DNA of 64,000 nucleotides from Croceitalea sp947503285 (GCF_036985505.1 NZ_BTGQ01000001.1:558001-622000), one strand, 5' to 3'. Counted from the first letter of the stretch, positions 43,057 to 52,016 are shown. Notes: generated by a model not told the origin, from the sequence alone. Numbers and translations are program-made.

Positions 43057-43583
43057 AGCGTACTGTTTTTAACTACCAGCTTTTTTAGTATTGCCCGAGC
43101 CTTGGTCAATTGTGATCTTGAAGTGCTTGGCGCAATATTCAATTTTTCGGAAATTTCAGCATGTGAATAGCCTTCTATTGCATATAGATTAAAAACCGTA
43201 CGATAACCTATGGGCAGGGAAAGGATCATTTTATAAATATATTGGGCATCAACATCCAAATTAATGGTGTAACTATCTTCAATTAGTTCGTTTTCCTCAA
43301 GATCATAAAACAACATTTTCTTTTTTCTTAAAAAAGAGAGGCATTCATTGACCATAATTTGCCTTACCCACCCCTCAAAACTCTTGGCATCCCTATACTC
43401 AACTTTAGTCAAATTATTGAAAACCTTTATAAAGCCTTCCGCTAAAATATCCTCAACATCTTCTTTATTTGAAACATAGCGATAGCAATGGACAAACATT
43501 TTTTGAGCATAGGTTTTGTAAAGCTTTTTTTGTGCTCTTCTATTTCCATGAATGCATTTTATAACTATTTGATTACTAATCAA
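43053..43583 (-). CDS. ECF RNA polymerase sigma factor
   Basis: The frame opens at a TTG (43583) giving MISNQIVIKCIHGNRRAQKK; no ATG or GTG lies upstream in frame, and a later ATG at residue 29 would remove part of region 2. The 176-residue product has sigma region 2 (ALYRYV-type KLYKTYAQKMFVHCYRYVSN, EDILAEGFIKVFNNL) and region 4 (LPIGYRTVFNLYAIEGYSHA, EISEKLNIAPSTSRSQLTKA). The operon with a membrane protein carrying a periplasmic domain suggests envelope-signal control. The rare TTG start may keep its level low. Confidence 0.9.
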   Translation of the reverse strand: MISNQIVIKCIHGNRRAQKKLYKTYAQKMFVHCYRYVSNKEDVEDILAEGFIKVFNNLTKVEYRDAKSFEGWVRQIMVNECLSFLRKKKMLFYDLEENELIEDSYTINLDVDAQYIYKMILSLPIGYRTVFNLYAIEGYSHAEISEKLNIAPSTSRSQLTKARAILKKLVVKNSTL

Positions 43584-43646
43584 AAGACGTATATTTTAAA
43601 GGTTGAAATTCAATAAAGTACTAGTAACTACTGTTTACATACTATA

Positions 43647-44036
43647 TTACTTTATGCTTTTTAATTCCGTTTTTGCAAACTCTTCAGTAACAACTACTAA
43701 ATCAGGCTTTCCAAGAAGCATATTACGTACCAAAACGGAACGGAGGTAATAGGTTTTTCCTGCTTGTAGTTCAAGTGCTATGGTTTTACCCCTTACTTCA
43801 AAATTGGTTTTCCCTACCGGTAACGTTAAAATTATTTTTTTTCCATTCTTGATTTTACCTGTTTTTTCCCCATTGACTTTAAGGTTAAATACAGCACCGA
43901 AACCTACAAAATTGTTAGGCCGATAAACACAAACAATAGCGTTTGCCCCTGATTCTTTGGGAGGATCGCTTTTTTGATTTGGAAATGTAGCAAGAGAAGA
44001 AAACAAGAATGCCAATACTAAAAGTGTTTTTTTCAT
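43647..44036 (-). CDS. Secreted DUF2846-like protein, paralogue of the anti-sigma periplasmic domain
   Basis: A 129-residue protein with a signal peptide (MKKTLLVLAFLFSSLATFP). The mature part ANAIVCVYRPNNFVGFGAVF, KVNGEKTGKIKNGKKIILTL, KTYYLRSVLVRNMLLGKPDL and VVVTEEFAKTELKS parallels the last 100 residues of the neighbouring anti-sigma candidate almost block for block. The pattern fits DUF2846. It lies 63 bp upstream of the sigma gene on the same strand, so it could be the target, ligand or decoy of the sigma/anti-sigma system. Its function is unknown. Confidence 0.75.
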   Translation of the reverse strand: MKKTLLVLAFLFSSLATFPNQKSDPPKESGANAIVCVYRPNNFVGFGAVFNLKVNGEKTGKIKNGKKIILTLPVGKTNFEVRGKTIALELQAGKTYYLRSVLVRNMLLGKPDLVVVTEEFAKTELKSIK

Positions 44037-44688
44037 TTTCGATTATTTAAAGATTGATACTATGAACTCATTTAGGCTTTTTGGATTGAAGCGAAAATCA
44101 ATCATTTTTTGTTCGATTGAAGTCTTTTTTAAGGTGCATAGCTGGGCTACGGAATGAGAAAAAGACAAAAAGCGAGTGAAAAAGAGCTCCCGAACCGTCG
44201 GGATTTAGCCAATTGAAAAAGCCAAAATGAGTTCTATATATAGAATGCCTTAAAACACAAAAACGCTGTCTAAGGATCAAAATTTATAATAAAAGCCCGC
44301 TCCACACACTTTTTCGTAGGTAGGTTACCCTCCCCTCCCACCATCGGCTCGCATAATAAGCCCGGCCGAACGTGCCTTTTTCGGTATGGGTGGTGTCTAT
44401 TCATTGCTTATGCATTATTTTTAAGGAATTCATGAACCTAGAATTCAATTTGGCCAAAGCCTAATCGTATTCGTTCATTTCATTATCTTTTGGAAAGAAA
44501 GTTTAAAAAGTCAAAGGACTCTTACCGACTTGAAACAACAGCCAATGGCATTATTTTGGAAGGTCTTGTAGACCTTTGAAAACATGAGTGAGATGCAGCT
44601 CAAGAAGTGGGCAAATTTTTAACCATTGCCAACCGCTCATCTACAAAAGCTTTTTTTTGGATTCCCTCGGTAGTATATCAAAAAGGGG
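44037..44688. other. Gene-free region, about 650 bp, right side of the accessory island
   Basis: No credible gene is seen. It contains the second copy of the diverged repeat (44330-44360) and a short hairpin AAGGTCT-TGT-AGACCTT at 44560-44576. A 60-codon minus-strand frame at 44098-44280 is present but looks unlike a real protein. The region may be decayed DNA. Confidence 0.5.
44330..44360. repeat. Diverged repeat, copy 2 (partner at 41407-41436)
   Basis: CTCCCCTC at the left and TCGCATAATAAG at the right match the copy at 41407-41436 in the same orientation, with an indel and a few substitutions between. TCCACACAC precedes it at 44301-44309. Together the copies flank the TA and sigma/anti-sigma genes. 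Confidence 0.5.
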
Positions 44689-46674
44689 TTATTCTTTTAC
44701 AAATGCAGGGACCACAGTTTCAAAAATAGGTTTCATGATTTTGTCATCATCCCGGTCGTGCCCTGAGATAACAATGGTCAAGTCCAGTTCTTCAACAACC
44801 ATGACACGTTGTCCCCCTCCACCCCAGGCCAAGCACATCGCATAGGTTTTGTCGCCCACTTTTACTGGGGTATAGTACCAAAAGTATCCGTACAAATAAT
44901 TCTTCGGCATCCAATCTATGGCAGGTCTTACGACACCGCTGGTGGCTTTTTCCAGATAAGCTGCGGAAATGAATTGTTCTCCACCCAATTTACCCTTGTT
45001 TTGCACCAAATGACCCAATTTAAGCATATCCCGGGATCTCATACTGACCTTCCATCCGGCTTGTGGTAATCCGCTGGCGTGTTTTGACCACTCATAATCG
45101 GTAATACCCAATTTATCAAGTAGCTCCGTTTTAATGAAATCCGCTGCAGTGCCCGGTACCACGGCATCGATGACCGTCATCACCATCATCGGATTAAAAT
45201 TTCCGTATAAATAGGTTTGAGACGCTGAGGTAATAGGTGCGGTAGCTTCCAATAAGGCCTGAACCAACCCCTGCCCTTTCAAACGAACCGAATCGTTTTC
45301 AATTTCTTTCCACGCTTCTCGGTCAATCGTCAATCCACCCTGCATGGTCAATGCCTTATGAAGTGTTATTTTCTCCACCCCTGGCGCAAACTTTTTAGGA
45401 TCCAAATCTTTTAAGAAATGGATCAACGGTTTGTCGAGGTCGTCCATACTCAAATATCCCATTTCAATGGCCCTACCCAGCACCAAACTAGTATACCCTT
45501 TTACGGCAGAGGCCTGTCCATGCGGCACATTGATACGGCCCTTTTTGTAATAGGATTCATAAATCAATTTATTCTGATGTGAAATTAGTAGCGCATCATA
45601 ATTGCCATATTTGCCATCGAAAATATCTTGCGAAAGTTGTAGTATAGCCTCTCGGTCTTTGCCAGTTACCGATAAGGTATCCACTGCAATTCCATCTTTT
45701 CTGTCAGCTGGTGTTGTACTTACATATGGATTATTTAGGTGTGGAATCGACCAGAAGGAGACCTCATTGCCATGACTTGAAACTGGATTCATTGCAGATG
45801 ACAACCAGGCGACACTTTCTATAGCAACCCTTGGGAACGCAGTTTGATGATCACCTTCCATTGTTTTATTTCTTACAGATAAACTTAAATCCTTTCTATT
45901 CTCCAACAATTTTAAATATTCGTCGATAGGTTCGGTCTTATCTTTTTCTAAGGTGCCATATGCAATAAATACATTGGCATGCCGTGTCTTGCTGTTAATG
46001 GACGCCTTAGGCACAAGTGTAGAATTAATCTCAGAAAGATAGGGTACTAAGCCCTTACTTAATGGACTACCAAGAATGTAATTATTAAAAGTATCGGGTT
46101 GGGTCAATAAGATATACGCACCAAATGCACCGCTCAGCGAGTAACCGAAATAGGAACGACTGTTGGGATCCGTGCGATAGTTGTTATCCACATATTTAAT
46201 CACATTGTTGCGAATAAATTCTAAATGATTTTTGGCTTCACCAAATTTTAATTTGGGATGATTAGGATTTGTCTTTTTCCAGAATGAATAATCGGTAAAC
46301 CGACTTGCGTGCGCCCCATATTGTTCCATTAAATCTTCTGAAACGTCCTTCTGCCATGAAATTCCAACTAGAATTATATCTTCAAGAATGAATTCTTGGG
46401 AGGCAGCTAATATTTCGAGATGCCACATCGCATCTGTATAATAAAGTACAGGATAGGTTTTATCAGTATTCTCAGAATAATCTTCTGGCAGCTCTACGTA
46501 CAATTCATAGTTTCTTTCCGTATTCGAGTCTTTTATGGGAACTACCTGAATCTGTGGTGATACCAAGGGGGATCCCTTTGTAATCGACGTCAATTCTTTT
46601 GCATCATTTTGCTGCGCAATGGCAGCCGTTGTACACATGGTGATGGAGAGTACTATGAATTTAATCATGTTCAT
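44689..46674 (-). CDS. Esterase / beta-lactamase-fold serine hydrolase fusion
   Basis: A 661-residue exported protein (signal about 1-20, AAIAQQ). Residues of about 40-290 form an esterase of the Fes/esterase-D type: YPVLYYTDAMWHLEILA, nucleophile in SYFGYSLSGAFGAY (Ser179) and a late His in EGDHQTAFP (His276). Residues of about 340-655 form a class C beta-lactamase/penicillin-binding-type hydrolase: SxxK at S389-K392 (QASAVKGYTSL), YGN in YLYGNFNPM and GGGGQR as the third motif. Both active sites look intact. Substrates unknown; an ester, amide or cell-wall-derived compound is plausible. Followed by a second beta-lactamase-fold gene upstream on the same strand. Confidence 0.88.
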   Translation of the reverse strand: MNMIKFIVLSITMCTTAAIAQQNDAKELTSITKGSPLVSPQIQVVPIKDSNTERNYELYVELPEDYSENTDKTYPVLYYTDAMWHLEILAASQEFILEDIILVGISWQKDVSEDLMEQYGAHASRFTDYSFWKKTNPNHPKLKFGEAKNHLEFIRNNVIKYVDNNYRTDPNSRSYFGYSLSGAFGAYILLTQPDTFNNYILGSPLSKGLVPYLSEINSTLVPKASINSKTRHANVFIAYGTLEKDKTEPIDEYLKLLENRKDLSLSVRNKTMEGDHQTAFPRVAIESVAWLSSAMNPVSSHGNEVSFWSIPHLNNPYVSTTPADRKDGIAVDTLSVTGKDREAILQLSQDIFDGKYGNYDALLISHQNKLIYESYYKKGRINVPHGQASAVKGYTSLVLGRAIEMGYLSMDDLDKPLIHFLKDLDPKKFAPGVEKITLHKALTMQGGLTIDREAWKEIENDSVRLKGQGLVQALLEATAPITSASQTYLYGNFNPMMVMTVIDAVVPGTAADFIKTELLDKLGITDYEWSKHASGLPQAGWKVSMRSRDMLKLGHLVQNKGKLGGEQFISAAYLEKATSGVVRPAIDWMPKNYLYGYFWYYTPVKVGDKTYAMCLAWGGGGQRVMVVEELDLTIVISGHDRDDDKIMKPIFETVVPAFVKE

Positions 46675-46737
46675 TTTTAGCTTCTTTTATATAGTTATAG
46701 TTTTGGTATAATAGAGACCCCTACGGTATGGATTATT

Positions 46738-47976
46738 TTAGTCTAGATCAAACAGACCGGATGTGGCAAGCTGCCGAGAAATAACATGAAGTCGGCTGCT
46801 TTCGCGATTCGTATTGGCCGTTCCAAAAAATGCAATGACGAGATCTTTTTCAGGTGATATGTAAAGGCCTTGCCCACCGTGTGCCAATTTGTAAAAATCG
46901 CCATCTTCGTATACTGCACTCCACAGGTAACTGCTGTATTTCTTTTCTTTTGGATCTCGCGATATATCAAGGTTTTTATTGACATCTCGAATTTTAAGTA
47001 GGTGCGCATCGGAAATTATCGGGTTTTCGCCAGTTCTACCACTGGGCGTAAAGGCAAGGCCAAACCTGGCAAGATCTCGAAGTGTGGATGACATGCCATT
47101 TAAAAATGCGGCAGACGTACCGTTCGCATTGATTCCCAAGAGTGCATTATCTTCCGATCCTATTTTTCCCCATATTTCCTGTTCCACAAAATCCTGAAAG
47201 CTTAGGCCGCTGATTTTTTCGACCAACAGGGTTAACACAAGAACATCCGCAATCGAATATTGGTGTTTTGTTCCCGATGGTGCAACGGATTTCGCTGTTG
47301 CCAAATCCTTGATAGGGTCAAAACGTTCTTCGTAAGTCTCGAAAGGACTATCGGTTCCGGAACTCATGGAAAGGATATCGATTACAGGAACACCATCCCA
47401 ACCTGAATTTTTAAGGATGTCAAAGTAGTAATCAATGGGCTTGCTCGTATCAATCAAGCCCCTATCTTCTAAAATCGCAATGGAAGTACTTACAAAGACA
47501 TGGGTTGTTATGAGATGGGTGTGTAAATCGGTCGGAAACATCCTAGGATATCCTTCAAAAACGATTATACCCTTGTGGACAACGATCAATCCATTCACTT
47601 CTGCTTGTTGTATATAATCGTTTAAAGACAATCCACCTCCTTTTTTTAAATCCGTTGTGGTGCTAAAGTTTTTTATAGTATCCCTGGGTGCTTCCTCTAG
47701 AATTTTAGGGGTATCCGACCTAAGAATTTGTGAATAATTCATTATCTCCGGGAAATTCAAATATGCATACCGCTCTATCTTGCCACCTACCGTCCATTCG
47801 CCACCTTCTAAAATGTGTTTATGGAATGCGTATTGTTCTTCTTTTGTGAATCCCGAATAATTATAGGTTTCATATTTTGGTTGTGTTTCGCTTTCAGTAT
47901 AGGATATCTTATTTGGCTCGTTTTTGCATCCTAGAAAAAGAACAATTAAAAGAAGTAATCCGGTTTTGCTTTTCAT
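46738..47976 (-). CDS. Beta-lactamase-fold lipoprotein with degenerate active site
   Basis: Start set at 47976, where MKSKTGLLLLIVLFLGC gives a lipoprotein signal (Cys17); the frame extends to 48024. The 412-residue product has the serine-hydrolase fold (LNDYIQQAEVNGLIVVHKG, IDILSMSSGTDSPFETYEER, SGLSFQDFVEQEIWGKIGSE, LAHGGQGLYISPEKDLVIAF). Where family members have SxxK it reads HTHLITTHVFVS, so nucleophile Ser and Lys are missing, and YxN is replaced by YSI in HQYSIADVL. It is therefore probably non-catalytic, or uses another chemistry. It neighbours the intact esterase/beta-lactamase fusion gene downstream and is divergent from the LytS-type kinase. Confidence 0.82.
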   Translation of the reverse strand: MKSKTGLLLLIVLFLGCKNEPNKISYTESETQPKYETYNYSGFTKEEQYAFHKHILEGGEWTVGGKIERYAYLNFPEIMNYSQILRSDTPKILEEAPRDTIKNFSTTTDLKKGGGLSLNDYIQQAEVNGLIVVHKGIIVFEGYPRMFPTDLHTHLITTHVFVSTSIAILEDRGLIDTSKPIDYYFDILKNSGWDGVPVIDILSMSSGTDSPFETYEERFDPIKDLATAKSVAPSGTKHQYSIADVLVLTLLVEKISGLSFQDFVEQEIWGKIGSEDNALLGINANGTSAAFLNGMSSTLRDLARFGLAFTPSGRTGENPIISDAHLLKIRDVNKNLDISRDPKEKKYSSYLWSAVYEDGDFYKLAHGGQGLYISPEKDLVIAFFGTANTNRESSRLHVISRQLATSGLFDLD

Positions 47977-48169
47977 GGTCTTTGGTGTCATAATAAGTTG
48001 GAAACAACATGTCGATTCAGGCATGAAAATATGGAATGTGCCGTATCAAATAGTGTAAATAGGACGAGCATCACAATTAAATGACAAAACCCGCTCGTCA
48101 TTGATATAAGCCTTTCATCAGAAATTACGGAAGCTTGTAGTTATATATGGTATTTTTATCCACTTTGTA

Positions 48170-49177
48170 ATGTCAGCGTGTATGTTTAAAAGGTCGGTAA
48201 ATAACACAATACTCCTAAACATAGGTGCCTTTTTATTGGTAGCCCTACTTGAAATATTGGGCGGATGGTTATTCAGGGATAAATATGATACCACCTATTC
48301 TTTTTATGTCTGGCAACTAAGCTATGCAGTGGCCATTATGGGTGTTATATGGGTAAACCATTTTATCCTCATTCCGTTCATTTATGATAAGAAAAGGTAT
48401 ATAGTCTATGGTTTGCTGCTTATTGCGACCATATTTATGGGTGCTTTTTTAAAGGCCTATCCAAAATGGATAGGTGTTTATAAAATGTCTTCTTTTCTAA
48501 TTTATACTACAGGAACCGGAATGGCTGCATTCTTTGTAAGAAGGAATATCATCTTCAGAAGTGCGAACGATGAAAAAGAGAAATTACAAAAAGAGCTGGA
48601 ATTGAACTATTTAAAAGAACAGGTAAATCCACATTTTTTATTCAACTCATTGAACAGTATTTATTCCCTGTCAAGACAGCAATCATCAGAAACCCCCGAT
48701 GTGGTCATGCAACTTTCGGAATTGATGCGGTATCAATTAGAGAGTGCTAAAAAAGATGCGGTCTTATTAAAAGAAGAACTGGAATTTGTAGAAAACTATT
48801 TATTGCTAGAGGAAAAAAGGTTGAGCAAACGTTGTACTATTGAATTTTCGATTGATGGGCCGGTATCTCATAATACCATAGCACCGATGTTGCTTATCCC
48901 ATTCGTAGAGAATGCCATTAAACATGGTGCCCAAAGTACCAATCAACAGAGTACGATTGATATTTCTACCTCCATTAAAGATAACACACTCCATTTTAGC
49001 ACTGTGAATTCAAAGCCTACCGTAGTCCCTAAATCAAAGCGGGAGGGCATGGGGCTTGAGAATGTGGAAAGACGTCTAAACCTGCTCTATCCCGAATCGC
49101 ACGTGTTGAAAATCAGTGATACGGAAAAAGTATACCGCGTTGATTTAAGCATTGATCTAAAAGCCCCGAATAAATGA
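48170..49177 (+). CDS. LytS-type sensor histidine kinase
   Basis: A 335-residue kinase; the start may be 48170 or the ATG at 48182. Four hydrophobic segments fill about 12-125 (LLNIGAFLLVALLEILGGWL, AVAIMGVIWVNHFILIPFIY, YGLLLIATIFMGAFLKAYP, YTTGTGMAAFFVR). The His_kinase core follows with the phosphoacceptor in EQVNPHFLFNSLNSIYSLSR, then the ATP site LLIPFVENAIKHGA and GMGLENVERRLNLLYP. It should phosphorylate the LytTR regulator encoded by the overlapping next gene. No extracellular sensor domain is present, so signals come from the membrane part. Confidence 0.93.
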   Translation: MSACMFKRSVNNTILLNIGAFLLVALLEILGGWLFRDKYDTTYSFYVWQLSYAVAIMGVIWVNHFILIPFIYDKKRYIVYGLLLIATIFMGAFLKAYPKWIGVYKMSSFLIYTTGTGMAAFFVRRNIIFRSANDEKEKLQKELELNYLKEQVNPHFLFNSLNSIYSLSRQQSSETPDVVMQLSELMRYQLESAKKDAVLLKEELEFVENYLLLEEKRLSKRCTIEFSIDGPVSHNTIAPMLLIPFVENAIKHGAQSTNQQSTIDISTSIKDNTLHFSTVNSKPTVVPKSKREGMGLENVERRLNLLYPESHVLKISDTEKVYRVDLSIDLKAPNK

Positions 49178-49869
49178 TGAAAATTGGCATCATAGATGAC
49201 GAGATTCTAGCGCGTAAAGTGCTGGAGGACTATTGTTCGAAAATCAACACCTTTGAATTGGTACTAAGTACCGGAAATCCGCTTGAATTTGTCAATTTCT
49301 CCCAACACAACGAACTTGACCTTGTTTTTTTGGATATTGAAATGCCCGAGCTCAACGGAATGGGCATTTTACGCTCCATGATTAACCCACCAAAAGTTAT
49401 CTTGACGACTGCTTATTCTGAATATGCGTTGGAGAGTTATGAGCATGGGGTTGTGGATTATTTACTTAAGCCCATAAAAATTGAACGGTTTTTAAAAGCA
49501 ATAAACAAAGTCTCGACTTCAAATCTAAAACAAGTAAAAAAAAATAGTGGGAACGAAGAACTTCAAATAAGGCACGATGGGGTTCCGGTCAATATTCCTT
49601 TTACATCCATTTTGTATATTCAGAGTTTTGGGAATTATTTGAAGATATTTACCGATTCAAGAATGTACCTGATTTCAGAAACACTAATCCATATCGCCAC
49701 TTTATTATCCGAAAACTTCCAACGTACCCATAAGTCGTACATTGCCAATTTGGAAAGGGTAACCAAAGCAACTAAGACACATTTGTCGATTGAAAACAAG
49801 ATCGTGCCCGTTAGTGCGATGTATAAGGTCATCGTATCAAAAAAAATAGCGGGTTTACCAAAATCATAG
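49174..49869 (+). CDS. LytTR-family response regulator
   Basis: A 231-residue regulator. Residues 1-120 form a receiver domain (IGIIDDEILARKVLEDYCSK, phospho-Asp in LDLVFLDIEMPELNGMGILR, KVILTTAYSEYALESYE, YLLKPIKIERFLKAI). The C-terminal LytTR DNA-binding domain is LYIQSFGNYLKIFTDSRMYL, LLSENFQRTHKSYIANLERV and VPVSAMYKVIV. The start overlaps the kinase stop by 4 bases. Targets unknown; the next plus-strand genes are candidates. Confidence 0.94.
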   Translation: MMKIGIIDDEILARKVLEDYCSKINTFELVLSTGNPLEFVNFSQHNELDLVFLDIEMPELNGMGILRSMINPPKVILTTAYSEYALESYEHGVVDYLLKPIKIERFLKAINKVSTSNLKQVKKNSGNEELQIRHDGVPVNIPFTSILYIQSFGNYLKIFTDSRMYLISETLIHIATLLSENFQRTHKSYIANLERVTKATKTHLSIENKIVPVSAMYKVIVSKKIAGLPKS

Positions 49870-50063
49870 CCAAGGTGATTAACCATTGCCTTCGTATCCA
49901 ACCTGGAATCAGCGAACCTCGTAGTAACAGACTTTTCAGATGCCAAAATGAACATCGATTTAAATCGACTTGAATAAGGAAAAGGGTAAAGGTGCGTTAC
50001 TCTTTTGGCTATTCCTTAAGTATTAATTACACAATCTTTAACGAAAATTGATTCTTGTAAAGA

Positions 50064-50071
50064 TATTTTTG
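50064..50071 (+). promoter_or_regulatory. -7 promoter element upstream of the 215-residue gene
   Basis: TATTTTTG matches TAnnTTTG exactly, 17 bp before the ATG at 50089. TTG words occur at 50048-50050 and 50055-50057, closer than the usual -33 spacing. Confidence 0.35.
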
Positions 50072-50088
50072 TTTTCAACCAATCAAAT

Positions 50089-50736
50089 ATGAAACATAAA
50101 TCGCAGGTGCCTGTATTTTTGCTATTCTTATGCACCACCCTTAATTACGGGCAAAACACATCAAAAGACCAAACTTCGAAGACCCCACTCCCTGAACACT
50201 TTTGGGATAGGGTTGAATTCAAAGTGGGGTTCATAGGAACGGTATTTTGGAGTAATGGCCTGTCAGTTGGAACCGAATATCTTTGGAAGGAAAGCGGGAA
50301 AACGAAAATTCGTAAAGGCAACGAGCGTACGAATACCCATCAGTTCTTATTTAATGGGAATTTGGGATTCGTAACGAACTTCTCATCAAAAACGGATACT
50401 GGGGTGTACACTAATTTTGGTCTTACATGGCGACGCACCAATAAAAAGGGCAAACAATTCGGTATCGAACTAAACCCCCTTGGGTACTATCGTTCTTTTT
50501 TGCCTGAGACCTATGAGGTTGATGGCGATTCGGTAGATCGGGTATTCTTACCAGGCCGTGGATTTTATTCACCCTCCTTATCAGTAGGAATAGGTAAACA
50601 GCGTAAAGGGAAAGTACGTTCTGGAAGCTATTTCAATATCAATTATAGCCCGCGATTTAACTATAATGCAGGAACACTCCCAACTTTTTTCTTGCAATAT
50701 GGTTTTCGGTTCAACTTTAAAAATAAAAAACAATGA
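50089..50736 (+). CDS. Exported outer-membrane barrel-like protein
   Basis: A 215-residue protein with a signal peptide (MKHKSQVPVFLLFLCTTLNYG). The mature part has alternating strands rich in Gly, Phe and Tyr (EFKVGFIGTVFWSNGLSVGT, GVYTNFGLTWRRTNKKGKQF, GFYSPSLSVGIGKQRKGK, SYFNINYSPRFNY) and ends FFLQYGFRFNFKNKKQ, consistent with a small outer-membrane beta barrel. I do not recognise the family. It overlaps the following alpha/beta hydrolase start by 4 bases, so the two form a pair. Confidence 0.75.
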   Translation: MKHKSQVPVFLLFLCTTLNYGQNTSKDQTSKTPLPEHFWDRVEFKVGFIGTVFWSNGLSVGTEYLWKESGKTKIRKGNERTNTHQFLFNGNLGFVTNFSSKTDTGVYTNFGLTWRRTNKKGKQFGIELNPLGYYRSFLPETYEVDGDSVDRVFLPGRGFYSPSLSVGIGKQRKGKVRSGSYFNINYSPRFNYNAGTLPTFFLQYGFRFNFKNKKQ

Positions 50737-51776
50737 AACAGTTTGTTATCCATAACTTCAAAATAATGGTTCTGGCAATGGCGACATTGTTTGTGAATTC
50801 CTGCTCAAATGAGCATACATTGAATAATCTTGACGCTACGGTCTTTGTACGTCATAAAGGTGCCGATATGCCGGCCTATATCAAGGGAAATGCCAATGAA
50901 AAGATATTTCTTATCACCTTACACGGCGGTCCGGGTGGTGCCGGTTTAGGTTTTCAAGGAAATGCGTTTGATCGGATTGAGTATAACTATGGGGTGGTCT
51001 ATTTTGACCAGCGTGGTTCCGGTATGTCACAGGGGAGCTATTCAGAAGATGAGGTCACTATTGATTTGATGGCTGAGGATGTGCTTGCCTTGGTGAAGGT
51101 CATACAGCGTATTTATGGCAATGACTCCAGGTTCTTTTTATTAGGCCATAGCTGGGGAGGTGCCCTGGGCCCCGCAACTTTATTAAAAGATCAAAGTGCA
51201 TTTTTAGGATGGATCAATGTCGATGGTAGTCACAATCCGAGAGATCTCTACTTCGAATATATTAAGAACTTTGAGCGGGTTGCCGCAGTCCAAATTGAAC
51301 TTGAAAACAGTGTGTCCTTTTGGGAATCTGTTTATGAAGAACTGGATAAAATCGATAGAAATACGGTCAGTCTTGACGATTTTGCCATTTTGAATAGCCT
51401 TGCGTTCAATGCCGAGGATTCTTTAAAAAATGATAATCTTATCAACGGACCGGAAAATGGGGGAATTCGGGTTTCTGATTATAATCTACTCACTTTTGTA
51501 TGGAACTTATTAAAAATCCAATCCATCTTAGATGAGGATATTATAGGGGAATTGTCATACACAGAACAACTTTCAGCGATTCGCATCCCTTCATTGGTAC
51601 TTTGGGGGAGGTATGACATGGTCGTTCCTGAATTCTATGCCCAAGAAGCTTTTGACAATTTAGGTTCCAACGAAAAAAAACTTGTGTTTTTTGAAAGATC
51701 GGGACACTCACCCATGTCCACGGAACCAGATCGGTTTGCCGAGGAGGTGATACAATTTATAAATCAGAATAAATAA
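50733..51776 (+). CDS. Alpha/beta hydrolase lipoprotein (proline-iminopeptidase-like)
   Basis: A 347-residue lipoprotein with lipobox FVNSC at about residue 24. The alpha/beta hydrolase fold shows the oxyanion LHGGPGGAGLGFQG, the strand VYFDQRGSGMSQG, nucleophile elbow LLGHSWGGALGPA, the Asp in LVLWGRYDMVVPEF and the His in ERSGHSPMSTEPD, so the catalytic triad is complete. HGGPG followed by DQRGSG is characteristic of prolyl aminopeptidases, but other substrates are possible. Overlaps the barrel-like gene by 4 bases. Confidence 0.88.
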   Translation: MKQFVIHNFKIMVLAMATLFVNSCSNEHTLNNLDATVFVRHKGADMPAYIKGNANEKIFLITLHGGPGGAGLGFQGNAFDRIEYNYGVVYFDQRGSGMSQGSYSEDEVTIDLMAEDVLALVKVIQRIYGNDSRFFLLGHSWGGALGPATLLKDQSAFLGWINVDGSHNPRDLYFEYIKNFERVAAVQIELENSVSFWESVYEELDKIDRNTVSLDDFAILNSLAFNAEDSLKNDNLINGPENGGIRVSDYNLLTFVWNLLKIQSILDEDIIGELSYTEQLSAIRIPSLVLWGRYDMVVPEFYAQEAFDNLGSNEKKLVFFERSGHSPMSTEPDRFAEEVIQFINQNK

Positions 51777-52016
51777 TACCGTGTTCATTCCAGATACATT
51801 ACAATTTTGGCTCTCACAAAACTTATACAATACTTTTAGGGAAGTTTTAAACCGGTCATGAAACCCTTTTAAACTTTATGTCGCCTTGTCAATACTAATT
51901 TTAAGGCAATCAACCCATGATTTGTACTCTTAAAAAGAGTAACTTAAAAAGTAGTGCCATTTTACTGGAAAATGGGAATATTATTGTAGTTTTTAGAGCT
52001 TAAAATAAAAAGCGGA

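Noticed and set aside
44098..44280. 60-codon minus-strand frame beginning MILRQRFCVLRHS
   Set aside because: Low-complexity Phe/Ser-rich product, no ribosome-binding site, no family resemblance; lies in a decayed-looking spacer.
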